Notes: a model not told the origin generated them from the letters alone. A stretch of 64,000 bases of DNA from JAMBLL01 sp964387145 (GCA_964387145.1 CAYLVM010000003.1:14526-78525), one strand, 5' to 3'. Shown: positions 31,923 through 41,510, numbered from the stretch's first letter. A program made the numbers and translations.

Positions 31923-32005
31923 TGGTCAGTCCCCCGGATGCCAATTGGGAGGCCCCTTACTCCGCCCGCTTCCATCTTGGCGCCAGCGCTCCGGGGGACT
32001 GACCA
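31923..32005 (+). promoter_or_regulatory. Long hairpin covering the rsmH start region
   Basis: A perfect 15-bp inverted repeat (TGGTCAGTCCCCCGG at 31923-31937, CCGGGGGACTGACCA at 31991-32005) encloses 53 bases, with an inner GCCAA/TTGGC pairing. The right arm contains the G-rich ribosome-binding site and ends on the A of the rsmH ATG. As RNA it would hide the translation start. As DNA it resembles the ends of a small inverted-repeat element. No target duplication is evident. Confidence 0.7.
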
Positions 32006-32940
32006 TGGATCAGCCCACAGCACACGAACCGGCGTATCACGTCCCGGTCATGGTCAGCGAGGTAGTCGAGTGGTTCGCACCGGTCTCGTCCGGTTGGATC
32101 GTCGATGCGACGTTCGGTGGGGGAGGACACAGTCGTGCTCTCCTCGATGAGTATCCCGATCTTCGCGTTGTGGGCATCGATCGTGACCCCGATGCTCTCG
32201 CACAAGCAGCGGACCATGATCGTCTCAGACTCGTTTCGGCGAACTACCGTGATCTCCCTTCGATTCTTGGGACGCGTGGCCTACCCGATCGTGTCGATGG
32301 CATCCTTCTCGATCTCGGCGTTTCGTCGCACCAGCTCGATGATCCCGAGCGGGGATTCTCGTACCACCGCGCAGGCCCCCTCGACATGCGGATGGGAACG
32401 GATGTCGACATCACAGCCGGGCAACTCGTCAACACCGCTTCGGCCGGTGAGCTCGAACAGATCATCTCGCGTTACGGTGAAGAGCGCTTCGCTCGCCGTA
32501 TCGCCGACGCCATCGTCTCTGAGAGGCCGTTCGGCGACACGACGTCGCTCGCTGGCTGTGTCGCCGAGGCCGTTCCTGCCCCAGCACGGCGAAGCGGGCA
32601 CCCCGCTCGAAAGACCTTCCAAGCGCTTCGGATCGCTGTCAACGATGAGCTATCGGGAGTCGAGGCCGTCATGGGGACGGTCTTTGACTGTCTCACCGTT
32701 GGAGGGCGAGTCGTCGTGATGGCGTACCACTCCCTCGAGGATCGCATCGTGAAGCGAGCGATGAAGGAGCGTGCCCGCGGGTGCGTATGCCCACCGGATC
32801 TTCCGATATGTGTCTGTGGCTCGCAACCCGACGTCAGGGTGCTCACCCGAAAGGCAGTTCGACCGTCCCAGGACGAGATCGAGAGGAACCCCCGAGCGCG
32901 AAGCGCTGTGTTGCGCGTCGCTGAAAAGGTGGCACCATGA
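32005..32940 (+). CDS. rsmH: 16S rRNA (cytosine-1402-N4) methyltransferase
   Basis: RsmH (MraW) methylates C1402 of 16S rRNA. The 311-residue protein has YHVPVMVSEVVEWF at the start and the SAM motif DATFGGGGHSRALL. It also carries GILLDLGVSSHQLD, RRSGHPARKTFQALRIAVNDEL and VMAYHSLEDRIVK, all RsmH hallmarks. The ATG at 32005 is preferred; a start at 31900 would translate the hairpin region. It overlaps the ftsL start by 4 bases. Confidence 0.96.
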   Translation: MDQPTAHEPAYHVPVMVSEVVEWFAPVSSGWIVDATFGGGGHSRALLDEYPDLRVVGIDRDPDALAQAADHDRLRLVSANYRDLPSILGTRGLPDRVDGILLDLGVSSHQLDDPERGFSYHRAGPLDMRMGTDVDITAGQLVNTASAGELEQIISRYGEERFARRIADAIVSERPFGDTTSLAGCVAEAVPAPARRSGHPARKTFQALRIAVNDELSGVEAVMGTVFDCLTVGGRVVVMAYHSLEDRIVKRAMKERARGCVCPPDLPICVCGSQPDVRVLTRKAVRPSQDEIERNPRARSAVLRVAEKVAP

Positions 32941-33335
32941 CCGCTCAGGCAGTACCCCACGCGGTAGGTCGATCGACGCGGGTGACGGGGGCGACACAGC
33001 AAGGAGGACCGCGACTTCTCCCGCTTGCGTTCTTCACCGTCCTCGTCGTGGCAGTGTTCTTCTCGATGATCTATCTGCGCATCGCTCTCGACCGGTCGGC
33101 GTTCGAGCTCGACACGATCACCGATCAGATCGCTTTCGAGGAGTCCCTCCAGCTCGATCTGCGTCTGGAGCTTGCTCAGCTCCAGGACCCCGAGCGCATC
33201 GCATACCAGGCCGAACAGATCGGCCTCGTCTACCCCGACGAGCGGGTGGCGATCGTCGTCGATGGCCTCAACCCACCGCCAGACGTTCTCGACCCGTTCA
33301 CCCCGATACGAGCGCTGGACGACGGGACTCCGTGA
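32937..33335 (+). CDS. ftsL: Cell division protein FtsL-like
   Basis: A 132-residue bitopic protein: a 25-residue polar N-terminus, one membrane helix (LLPLAFFTVLVVAVFFSMIYL, about 27-47) and an extracytoplasmic helix likely to form a coiled coil (AFELDTITDQIAFEESLQLDLRLELAQL). This layout and the position between rsmH and ftsI identify FtsL, which forms a complex with FtsQ and FtsB. Sequence conservation in FtsL is low, so context carries much of the call. ATGA overlap with rsmH. Confidence 0.85.
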   Translation: MTAQAVPHAVGRSTRVTGATQQGGPRLLPLAFFTVLVVAVFFSMIYLRIALDRSAFELDTITDQIAFEESLQLDLRLELAQLQDPERIAYQAEQIGLVYPDERVAIVVDGLNPPPDVLDPFTPIRALDDGTP

Positions 33336-33380
33336 TGAAGAGAACCGATACTCGATCCCGACACTGAGAACGGAGCACAG

Positions 33381-33449
33381 ATGACGAACTGGCCGAACGC
33401 TGGCGGCTGGATCTCGAGGCAGCACGATGACATCGGAGTGAGTTCATGA
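33381..33449 (+). CDS. Possible 22-codon ORF coupled to ftsI
   Basis: A short ORF (MTNWPNAGGWISRQHDDIGV plus two residues) has GGAG 5 bases before its ATG. It ends in an ATGA overlap with the ftsI start. It fills the 110-base gap between ftsL and ftsI. It may serve to bring ribosomes to ftsI rather than make a functional peptide. No homologue is known to me. Confidence 0.4.
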   Translation: MTNWPNAGGWISRQHDDIGVSS

Positions 33450-35185
33450 AGCCACGCATCTGGAATCGTGGTGATCTCAGGCTGCTCGTTGTCGGTCTCG
33501 CCTTCGTCGTTGCATGGACGGGCATCGGTTACCGCCTCTTCGACCTCCAAGGAGCGCAAGCGGCCAGGATGGCGAGTGTCGGATTCGATCAACGCATCAA
33601 GACCCAGCCGATCCCTGCAGCGCGAGGGACGATCTACGACAGGGACGGTGTCGAGCTCGCGATGACGATCGACGGGTACAACGTCGTCGTTGACCCCCAG
33701 CTGCTCGAAGACACAGCCGTAGCGGCAGCGGTGCTGGCACCTTTCTCTGAGCTCGACGAGCAGGCGCTCGCTTCGAAGCTTGCCGCAGCCCAGGCGTCGG
33801 GAAGCAGGTATGCCGAGATCGCCATGCGAGTGCCGACGGCAGTCAAGACCGAGATCGCAGCGGCTGTGAACGACGCCGACCTCACCGGTGTGTTCTACAG
33901 GAAGCAGCCGCTGCGAGTGTACCCGGCAGGTGCCGTCGCAGCTCAGGTCATCGGACTGACCCGATACGACGACGGCAGCGGGGTCGAAGGCCTCGAGCGT
34001 ACATTCGACTCGGAGCTCCAGGGTCGTCCGGGACGCATGATCGTCGAGCGTGACCCCTACGGTCGTGTCATCCCTCAGGGAGAGACCCGTCTCGATCCGG
34101 CCGTGCCAGGATCGAACCTCGTCACCACGATCGACAGAGAGATCCAGTTCGCCGCCGAACAGGCACTTCGAAAAGCCATCGCTCGCACGTCGGCGCTTGG
34201 CGGCACCGTGGTCGTTCTGTCACCTGAGACCGGAGAGATCCTCGCCATGGCAAGCTGGCCGAGCGTCGATCTCAACGATCGTGCGTCCGCAACACCCGAT
34301 GCCCTGCGCAACCGGGCGGTAGCAGACGTGTACGAACCCGGATCGACGCTCAAGGCGGTAACCGTCGCGGCGGCGATCGACGCGGGGATCGTCACGAAGG
34401 ACACCGTCATCGATACTCCGCCGACGGTCACCATCGGCGAGTTCCAGTACGCAGATCACGGACGAAACCGCCCCTACATGAGCGTTGCCGACGTCGTGAA
34501 GCGTTCATCGAACGTTGGCGCCATCGAGATCGAGCGCAGGCTCGGTCCTGAGCTCCACTACGAGTACCTGACGAAGTTCGGCCTCGGGAGCCCGTCGAGC
34601 ATCGACGTCGCCGGCGAGCGTCACGGGAAGCTCGACCCCACATCGGAGTGGACGGCGACCACGGGATCCTCGATCGCGATCGGGTACGCGGTCGGGACCA
34701 CGGCCTTGCAGATGGCAGCGGTCTACGCAACGATCGCCAATGACGGCGTGTGGGTGGAACCGTACGTCGTGAGTGAGATCCAGCAGGCCGATGGCAGCCG
34801 CCTGCTCACCAAGCCGCGAACCCGACAGGTTCTCACGGTCGAGACCGCCCAGACGATGCGTTGGATGCTCGGGCGGGTCGTCATGGAAGAGGGAACGGGG
34901 CGCCGAGCCAGGATGACCGATTACACGGCTGGAGGCAAGACGGGTACCAGCCAGAAGTTCGATTCTGAGACGGGTGTCTATACGGAGAGCACGACGGCGT
35001 CGTTCATCGGGATGGCTCCGCTCGACGACCCGAAGATCGTCATCGCCATCGTGCTGGATGCGCCACAGGGCAAAGGGGACGATGGTGTGGATCTCTCTCT
35101 CGGGGGTGCCTCTGCTGCCCCCGTCTTTGCCGAGGTGGCCCAGACGGCTCTTCACCAGCTCGGTGTGGCACCCGATCGGAGATGA
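33446..35185 (+). CDS. ftsI: Division transpeptidase FtsI (PBP3)
   Basis: This 579-residue class B penicillin-binding protein cross-links septal peptidoglycan. It has one N-terminal membrane helix (about 12-30) and the dimerization domain beginning PIPAARGTIYDRDG. The transpeptidase motifs are SxxK in PGSTLKA, SSN, and KTG in GGKTGTS. No PASTA domains follow. The start overlaps a possible 22-codon ORF (ATGA). It is the septal partner of FtsW, encoded 5 kb downstream. Confidence 0.95.
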   Translation: MKPRIWNRGDLRLLVVGLAFVVAWTGIGYRLFDLQGAQAARMASVGFDQRIKTQPIPAARGTIYDRDGVELAMTIDGYNVVVDPQLLEDTAVAAAVLAPFSELDEQALASKLAAAQASGSRYAEIAMRVPTAVKTEIAAAVNDADLTGVFYRKQPLRVYPAGAVAAQVIGLTRYDDGSGVEGLERTFDSELQGRPGRMIVERDPYGRVIPQGETRLDPAVPGSNLVTTIDREIQFAAEQALRKAIARTSALGGTVVVLSPETGEILAMASWPSVDLNDRASATPDALRNRAVADVYEPGSTLKAVTVAAAIDAGIVTKDTVIDTPPTVTIGEFQYADHGRNRPYMSVADVVKRSSNVGAIEIERRLGPELHYEYLTKFGLGSPSSIDVAGERHGKLDPTSEWTATTGSSIAIGYAVGTTALQMAAVYATIANDGVWVEPYVVSEIQQADGSRLLTKPRTRQVLTVETAQTMRWMLGRVVMEEGTGRRARMTDYTAGGKTGTSQKFDSETGVYTESTTASFIGMAPLDDPKIVIAIVLDAPQGKGDDGVDLSLGGASAAPVFAEVAQTALHQLGVAPDRR

Positions 35186-35186
35186 G

Positions 35187-36665
35187 ATGCCAGGTTACGG
35201 TGCCACACTCGAGGAGATCGCTGCATCGCTTGACGATGTGATATCGATCACGCGTCCACAGACCGTCGTGTTGTCGGTCACCCATGACTCACGCAAGGTG
35301 GCACCCGGTTCCCTCTTCGTTGCGATCCCAGGGGCCACGAGCGATGGGCATCGCTTCATCGATTCGGCTGTCGAAGCAGGAGCGGTTGCGGTTCTCTCCG
35401 AGCACTCGATCGAGCCGGACGTGGGCTGTATCGTCGTCCCCGACACGAGGGCCGCCATGGCGTGGGCCGCCAACATCGTGTACGACAGGCCCGACGAGGA
35501 TCTCACGCTCGTCGGGATCACCGGGACGAACGGCAAGACGACGGTGTCGCACATGTGCGAGTCGATATGGCGGTCGGCCGGGCGCAAGGTGGGTGTGATC
35601 GGAACGCTCGGAGCGAGGATAGATGGCGAGCCGGAACCGATCGATCGGACGACCCCTGAATCTTCCGACCTCCAGGAACTCCTCGCGATGATGCGCGACG
35701 TCGATGTGGAGGTCGTCGCCATGGAGGTCTCCTCTCATGCAATGGAGCTGCATCGTGCCGATGCCATCACCTTCGAGGTTGTCGCCTTCACCAACCTGTC
35801 TCAGGACCACCTCGACTTTCACGGTGACATGGCGACGTATTTTGGAGCGAAGGCAGCGCTCTTCGATACCGACCGCGCACGCATGGGCATCATCAACATC
35901 GATGACGCGTACGGCCGGCGCCTGGTCGAGATGTGCACCGTACCCAGTGTGACCGTGGGGGCATCTGGGGATGCCGACTTTCGATTTCGTGATGTGGAGG
36001 GAACTCCTGAGAGGACGAGTTTCGTTCTCGAATACGATGATCGACGACTTGCACTCGGGATCCCCGTGATGGGATCGTTCAACGTCGCGAACGCTGCAAT
36101 TGCAGCAACGATCGCGATCTCCCTCGAGACTCCGACCGATGCGATCGTGAGTGGCCTCGCCTCCCTCCCGGTCGTCGATGGTCGGATGGAGGTGATCGAG
36201 CACGGTGGTCCGTTCACGGTCATCGTCGACTATGCACACAGCCCCGGAGCGATCTCTGAGGTACTTCAGGCGGCCCGCAGCGTCGCGGGAAGGAACGTGA
36301 TCGCCGTCATCGGAGCGGCCGGAGATCGTGACCGCGACAAGCGAGCATTGATGGGTGCCGCTGCCGTCCGATTCGCCGACCTCGTCATCATCACAAGCGA
36401 CAACCCGAGATCTGAGGATCCCGCAGCGATCGCCAGAGAGGTCCAACGCGGAGCGGACACTGCTCCGGAGGCCAACGCTGTGACGGTGATCGATCGCCGG
36501 GAAGCCATCACCGCTGCGATCGATGCAGCGGAGGCTGGAGATATCGTTCTCATACTCGGCAAGGGCCACGAGCAAGGGATCGAGAGACACGGCGTGATCG
36601 AACCGTTCGACGACCGCGTGACTGCACGTGCTGTGCTGGACGCGCTTGGATGGAGAGCACCGTGA
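35187..36665 (+). CDS. murE: UDP-MurNAc-tripeptide ligase
   Basis: MurE adds the third residue to UDP-MurNAc-L-Ala-D-Glu. The 492-residue ligase has the ATP motif GITGTNGKTT and the domain-3 motif SDNPRSEDP. DNPR is the signature of enzymes that add meso-diaminopimelate, so this organism probably has DAP-type peptidoglycan. The ATG at 35187 has GGAG 5 bases upstream and starts one base after the ftsI stop. The GTG of murF overlaps its end. Confidence 0.95.
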   Translation: MPGYGATLEEIAASLDDVISITRPQTVVLSVTHDSRKVAPGSLFVAIPGATSDGHRFIDSAVEAGAVAVLSEHSIEPDVGCIVVPDTRAAMAWAANIVYDRPDEDLTLVGITGTNGKTTVSHMCESIWRSAGRKVGVIGTLGARIDGEPEPIDRTTPESSDLQELLAMMRDVDVEVVAMEVSSHAMELHRADAITFEVVAFTNLSQDHLDFHGDMATYFGAKAALFDTDRARMGIINIDDAYGRRLVEMCTVPSVTVGASGDADFRFRDVEGTPERTSFVLEYDDRRLALGIPVMGSFNVANAAIAATIAISLETPTDAIVSGLASLPVVDGRMEVIEHGGPFTVIVDYAHSPGAISEVLQAARSVAGRNVIAVIGAAGDRDRDKRALMGAAAVRFADLVIITSDNPRSEDPAAIAREVQRGADTAPEANAVTVIDRREAITAAIDAAEAGDIVLILGKGHEQGIERHGVIEPFDDRVTARAVLDALGWRAP

Positions 36666-38011
36666 CGTCGCGTCGAACTGACCTCGGGTGGAGGCTCGCA
36701 GACATCGCCGGTCATCTCGGTGGGAACCTCGTCGGTGAGCCAGAGACCCCCGTCGCGTCGGTGACGATCGACAGCCGCAACGTCGATGCGGACGCGCTGT
36801 TCGTCGCCATTGCGGGTGAGCACTTCGACGGTCACGACTTCGCAGCAGAGGCGATGGAGGCCGGTGCGGTTGCCGTCGTGGTGGGACGGGCCAGACACGT
36901 CGAGGTCGAACCACGAATCGAGGTCGATGACACGCTCGAAGCGCTCAGGTCCCTTGCCGTGCGACGCCGCGACGAGCTCGAGGTACCCGTCGTTGCCATC
37001 ACCGGCTCAACAGGAAAGACGTCGACGAAGGACCTCATCGCTGCAGGTATTCCCGGTGCGTGGGCTTCACCTCGTTCGTACAACAACGAGGTCGGCGTCC
37101 CCTTGACCGTGCTCGCCACGCCAATGGATGCCACCGCACTCATCGTTGAGGTGGGATCACGTGGCACGGGGCACATTGCATGGTTGGCGTCGGCGATTCG
37201 ACCGGACGTCGCGGTGGTGACGAACCTCGGTGTCGTGCATCTCGAGACGTTCGGTTCCCCCGCTGGCCTCGCGGATGCCAAGTTCGAGCTCATCGAATCA
37301 CTTGGATCGACCGGTACCGCGATCATCCCTTCGGACGAGGAGCGCCTTGCCCGTCCGATACCGCAACACACTCTCACCTTCGGCCTAGCCCCTGCAGATG
37401 TCGAGGTGGCGAACGTGGGGGTCGACCCCGGCGGCGGCTCGCGGTTCACGCTCGACGTTGGTTCCCGATCCTTCGATGTGTCCCTTGCCATGGCAGGCAA
37501 ACATCAGGCCTACAACGCTGCTGCAGCCGTGTCCGTCGCACACGCCCTCGAACTCCCGATCCGGGCGTTCATCGAACGTATGAGCAGTGCGGTGGGATCG
37601 CTGTGGAGGATGGATGTCCACCGTGAGGGCCGCTACACGATCATCAACGATGCCTACAACGCCAACCCACAGTCGGTGGCCTCGGCACTCGAGACCGTCG
37701 CGCACATGCCGGGACGTTCTCTCGCGGTGCTCGGACCGATGGCAGAACTCGGGAGCGTGTGCGAGGAGGAACACCGAGCGATGGGCCACCTCGCAGCATC
37801 GCTCGGCTTCCACCGGGTGATCGTCGTCGGTGCCGACCACGGATACGTCCTGGGAGCCCCCGGCATCGTCGAGCATGCAACCGATATCACAGCAGCGATG
37901 GATACTCTCTCGGGCGTTCTCGAGTCTGGAGACGTCGTGGTGGTCAAGGCATCGCGTTCGGCGGGACTCGAACGTCTCGCCCTCTCCCTCATCAAGGAAT
38001 CAAAACCGTGA
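36662..38011 (+). CDS. murF: UDP-MurNAc-pentapeptide synthase
   Basis: MurF adds D-Ala-D-Ala to the UDP-MurNAc tripeptide. The 449-residue ligase has the P-loop AITGSTGKTSTKD, SYNNEVGVPLTVL and the domain-3 block INDAYNANPQSVASAL. GTG 36662 overlaps the murE stop (GTGA) with GGAG 6 bases upstream; an ATG at 36650 is also in frame. It is coupled to mraY by another GTGA overlap. Confidence 0.95.
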   Translation: MTSRRTDLGWRLADIAGHLGGNLVGEPETPVASVTIDSRNVDADALFVAIAGEHFDGHDFAAEAMEAGAVAVVVGRARHVEVEPRIEVDDTLEALRSLAVRRRDELEVPVVAITGSTGKTSTKDLIAAGIPGAWASPRSYNNEVGVPLTVLATPMDATALIVEVGSRGTGHIAWLASAIRPDVAVVTNLGVVHLETFGSPAGLADAKFELIESLGSTGTAIIPSDEERLARPIPQHTLTFGLAPADVEVANVGVDPGGGSRFTLDVGSRSFDVSLAMAGKHQAYNAAAAVSVAHALELPIRAFIERMSSAVGSLWRMDVHREGRYTIINDAYNANPQSVASALETVAHMPGRSLAVLGPMAELGSVCEEEHRAMGHLAASLGFHRVIVVGADHGYVLGAPGIVEHATDITAAMDTLSGVLESGDVVVVKASRSAGLERLALSLIKESKP

Positions 38012-39066
38012 TCTCGCTGCTCCTGTCCTCTGCGCTGGCTTTCGTGCTCGTGATCTTTGCGACACCGGTGGTCATCAAGGCGCTTCGCCGGAGGAACATC
38101 GGGCAGTTCATTCAAGCTGAGGTCGAAGGTCACATGCACAAGCAGGGTGTCCCGACGATGGGCGGGATCGTGATCGTCGTCGGTGCGATGATCGGATACG
38201 TCATCGCCCATTTCAAGTTCTTCACCTTCGGTGCAGGGTTCGGCTTCTCATCCCAGGAGTTCGACGAGAAGGCCCTCCTCGCTCTCTTCGCCCTCGTCGG
38301 AATGGGTGTCATCGGGTTCTTCGACGACTTCGCGAAGTACGCGAAGAAGCGCAACGAAGGACTGTCGAAACGATGGAAGTTCGGTGGACAACTCCTCATC
38401 GCCGTCACGTTCGCCTGGGGTGCATCACGTACCGGCGTCAGTCACCAGCTGTCGTTCGCTCGACCGTTCGGGATCGATCTCGGTCCCGTCCTGTTCTTCG
38501 TCCTCGTGTTGTTCATGCTCACCGCAACGGCGAACGCGGTGAACCTCACCGACGGCCTCGACGGTCTCGTTGCAGGCTCTGCAGCCCTCGTCTTCGGCGC
38601 CTATGTGCTGATCGCGTTCTGGCAGTCGCGCAACCCGACCTTCTACCAGGTCGATGGAGCACTCGACCTCGCCGTATTCGCAGCGGCAGTTCTGGGAGCT
38701 GCGCTCGCCTTCCTGTGGTGGAACGCCGCCCCGGCCAAGATCATCATGGGTGATACCGGGTCGCACGCCATCGGTGGAGCGATGGCGGCGCTCGCGCTTC
38801 TCACGAACACCCAACTCTTACTCATCATCCTTGGGGGGCTCTACGTGATGGAGACTGTGTCGGTGATCCTCCAGGTGATCTCTTTCCGTGGCTTCGGCAA
38901 GAGGATCTTCCGCATGGCACCGATCCATCACCACTTCGAGCTCAAGGGGTGGCCGGAGACGACGGTGATCATCCGGTTCTGGATCCTGTCGGGGATCATG
39001 GTCGCTTTCGGGATCGGGCTGTTCTACGCGGATTGGGTTTCGGGTCCAGGATCGATCAGCCCGTGA
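38008..39066 (+). CDS. mraY: Phospho-MurNAc-pentapeptide transferase
   Basis: MraY transfers phospho-MurNAc-pentapeptide to undecaprenyl phosphate, making lipid I at the membrane. The 352-residue protein has ten or so membrane helices. Active-site motifs are GFFDDFAKY, NAVNLTDGLDGL and MGDTGSHAIGG, and the His cluster is MAPIHHHFELKGW. The GTG at 38008 overlaps the murF stop. An upstream in-frame extension lies inside murF and is rejected. Confidence 0.96.
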   Translation: MISLLLSSALAFVLVIFATPVVIKALRRRNIGQFIQAEVEGHMHKQGVPTMGGIVIVVGAMIGYVIAHFKFFTFGAGFGFSSQEFDEKALLALFALVGMGVIGFFDDFAKYAKKRNEGLSKRWKFGGQLLIAVTFAWGASRTGVSHQLSFARPFGIDLGPVLFFVLVLFMLTATANAVNLTDGLDGLVAGSAALVFGAYVLIAFWQSRNPTFYQVDGALDLAVFAAAVLGAALAFLWWNAAPAKIIMGDTGSHAIGGAMAALALLTNTQLLLIILGGLYVMETVSVILQVISFRGFGKRIFRMAPIHHHFELKGWPETTVIIRFWILSGIMVAFGIGLFYADWVSGPGSISP

Positions 39067-40343
39067 GATACCTCTTCGTCGGTGCAAGCCTGCGCGGCAT
39101 CCTGGACGCAGCGAGAACGGCCGCCGTCGAGGGTGCAGAGGTGCTGCTGTTCGACGAGGAACGAACCATCGACGTGAGCGGTCTTGCGGGCGACGTGAGC
39201 GCACTCGCATCGACGTGGTCGACCGCGTACCTCGACGGGGTCGACCGGGTCGTGACGAGTCCCTGGTTCCCCGAGACACGACCACCGCTGAGCGACGCGA
39301 TCGAACGCGACATCCCGATCGCCACTGAAGCGGGCTTCGGACTCGAGCGGATCACGACGACGTACCTCGCTGTAACGGGTACGAACGGCAAGACGACGGT
39401 CACGGAGGTAGCGACCGAGATGCTCGTAGCGTCTGGCATCGATGCCCTGGCGTGTGGGAACATCGGTACGGCCGTGTCCTCCCTGTCAGACGACGACGCC
39501 GACGTGCTCGTGATGGAGTTGTCGTCCTATCAGCTTCGCTTCATGGATCACCTTGCTCCAACGGCCGGTGCCCTGCTCAACATCTCCCCGGATCATCTCG
39601 ACTGGCACGGGTCGTTCGAGCGGTACGTGGCGGCAAAAGCGATGCTCGTCGCTGCGATGTCACCCGATGCCGTTCTGGCCTACAACGCTGACGACCCGAT
39701 CGTGCTCGATGTGATCGAGGATGCGCGTTGTCGGCTGGTTCCGTGCTCGGGCGTTCGCCTTCCCGACGGGGGGAACGGTGTCGTCGACGGCACGATCGTC
39801 GTTGCAGGTCACCGCTTCGCACCGACGGTGACGGACCCGAGCTTTCTCTTCGACCTGGTGGTCGCCGCAACGATCGCGTTGGAAGCTGGGGCGAGCGCCG
39901 ACGGGGTGTCCCGCGTGATCTCGCAGTTCACGACAGGGGAACATCGGCGCCGTGTGGTCGATATCGTCGATGGTGTCACATGGGTCGACGACTCGAAGGC
40001 GACGAACCCACACGCTGCGGTCGCTGCAGCCCAGGCGTTCGACAGCGTGATACTGCTTGCCGGAGGCAGGAACAAGGATCTCGACCTCAGCCCGTTGACC
40101 CGGGTTCGCGGGGTGCACACTCTCATCGCTTTCGGGGAAGCCGCCGGCGAGATCGCCGAGGCGGCACGCCGGGACGTCATCACAACGTCCACGATGGCCG
40201 AAGCTGTCGCGAAAGCCAGAGAGATCGCGGTGCAAGGCGATACCGTGTTGTTGTCACCAGGGTGTGCGAGCTTCGATGAGTTCGCATCGTACGCCGAACG
40301 CGGCGAGGTGTTTGCACGCCTGGTGTACGAGAACGAGGAGTAG
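39063..40343 (+). CDS. murD: UDP-MurNAc-L-Ala D-Glu ligase
   Basis: MurD adds D-glutamate to UDP-MurNAc-L-Ala. This 426-residue protein has VTGTNGKTTVTEV (P-loop), NISPDHLDWHGSFERYVAAK and DDSKATNPHAAVAA, typical of MurD. LLAGGRNKDLDLS is also present. GTG 39063 overlaps the mraY stop by 4 bases. The N-terminal UDP-binding domain is somewhat short compared with E. coli. Confidence 0.94.
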   Translation: MRYLFVGASLRGILDAARTAAVEGAEVLLFDEERTIDVSGLAGDVSALASTWSTAYLDGVDRVVTSPWFPETRPPLSDAIERDIPIATEAGFGLERITTTYLAVTGTNGKTTVTEVATEMLVASGIDALACGNIGTAVSSLSDDDADVLVMELSSYQLRFMDHLAPTAGALLNISPDHLDWHGSFERYVAAKAMLVAAMSPDAVLAYNADDPIVLDVIEDARCRLVPCSGVRLPDGGNGVVDGTIVVAGHRFAPTVTDPSFLFDLVVAATIALEAGASADGVSRVISQFTTGEHRRRVVDIVDGVTWVDDSKATNPHAAVAAAQAFDSVILLAGGRNKDLDLSPLTRVRGVHTLIAFGEAAGEIAEAARRDVITTSTMAEAVAKAREIAVQGDTVLLSPGCASFDEFASYAERGEVFARLVYENEE

Positions 40344-40346
40344 ACC

Positions 40347-41510
40347 ATGACAGACACTGCCGAGAGAAAGCGAACGCCGGTACATCCGCGTACGCGTGCT
40401 CGCGCGCACTCTGCGGGCGGACGCCGGGCTGGACTCCTGCTCGTCGTTGTTGCCATGCTGCTCGTCATCGGGCTCGGAGCGATGCTGTCCGCGTCGTCTG
40501 TCATCTCGATCTCGGCGAACAGTGACCAGTTCCGCCTGTTCACGAAACAGGTGATGTGGGTCGGACTCGGGCTCAGTGCCCTCGTCGTTGCCGCGTTCAT
40601 CCCTCACTCGGTGTGGCGGCGTTTCGCGTTGCCCCTGTACCTCGCTGTGGTCGTCGGACTGATCGTCACGATCATGATCGGTGACGAACGCGGAGGAGCA
40701 GCGCGCTGGATCGAAGTCGGGCCGATCACCATCCAGGTAGCCGAGTTCGCGAAGTTCGCTACGCTCGCCCTCCTCGCGACGGTACTGACGAAGAAGCGTG
40801 ATCTGCTGAACAACCTGTGGCACGTCGTCATCCCCGTGGCAGCGATACTCGGCACCGTGTCGGTGCTTCTCCTTGCTCAACCGGACTACGGCAACGTGCT
40901 GCTCATCGTCGTCCCCGCGTTCATCGTCCTTGCAGTATCGGCCGTCCCCCTGAGGTTCGTTTTCGGCCTCGGGGCGCTTGGCAGTCTCGCCATGGTTGCA
41001 GCAGCCATGTCCGCGGACTACCGAAAGGATCGATTGCTCAGCTTCCTCGATCCGTTCGCCTCGGCGCAGGGCACAGGGTTGCAGGCAGTCCAGAGCATGG
41101 TGGCCCTGGGAACCGGCGGGTTCTTCGGCGTGGGGCTCGGTCAGAGCCGGGCCCGGTGGTCGTGGCTACCGAACGCCCACACCGACTTCATCTTCGCCAT
41201 CATCGGTGAGGAGACGGGGTTCGCCGGTGCGATCATCGTGGTGACACTGTTCGCCATCCTCGCCGCGGTCGGGGTGTCCATCGCGTTTCGCGCCCCGGAC
41301 GTCTTCGGCAGGCTTCTTGCGATCGGGATCGTCGCTTGGCTCAGTATCCAGGCCCTCGTCAACATCGGAGGTGTCGTTGCCGTGCTTCCGATCACCGGTG
41401 TACCGCTCCCGTTCATCTCGAGTGGCGGAAACGCCATGCTCGTCAACCTGTTCGCGATAGGAGTACTCCTCAGCATTGCTCGAGCGAACGAGTCGGGTGC
41501 GAAAGAGTGA
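40347..41510 (+). CDS. ftsW: Septal glycosyltransferase FtsW
   Basis: FtsW is the SEDS-family polymerase of septal glycan and works with FtsI. The 387-residue protein has about ten membrane helices after a basic cytoplasmic start (ERKRTPVHPRTRARAH). Family blocks are RWIEVGPITIQVAEFAK, LLLAQPDYGNVLL (with the conserved catalytic Asp), LPNAHTDFIFAIIGEE and LPFISSGGNAML. ATG 40347 is 3 bases after murD. The murG start overlaps its end. Confidence 0.95.
   Translation: MTDTAERKRTPVHPRTRARAHSAGGRRAGLLLVVVAMLLVIGLGAMLSASSVISISANSDQFRLFTKQVMWVGLGLSALVVAAFIPHSVWRRFALPLYLAVVVGLIVTIMIGDERGGAARWIEVGPITIQVAEFAKFATLALLATVLTKKRDLLNNLWHVVIPVAAILGTVSVLLLAQPDYGNVLLIVVPAFIVLAVSAVPLRFVFGLGALGSLAMVAAAMSADYRKDRLLSFLDPFASAQGTGLQAVQSMVALGTGGFFGVGLGQSRARWSWLPNAHTDFIFAIIGEETGFAGAIIVVTLFAILAAVGVSIAFRAPDVFGRLLAIGIVAWLSIQALVNIGGVVAVLPITGVPLPFISSGGNAMLVNLFAIGVLLSIARANESGAKE

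Noticed and set aside
31900..32004. N-terminal extension of RsmH from ATG 31900
   Set aside because: The extra 35 residues would be encoded by the inverted repeat and do not resemble RsmH. The ATG at 32005 gives the family start.
35289..36914. A 541-codon minus-strand ORF antisense to murE/murF
   Set aside because: Arg/His-rich composition without domain signals. The plus strand encodes intact MurE and MurF with overlapping starts.
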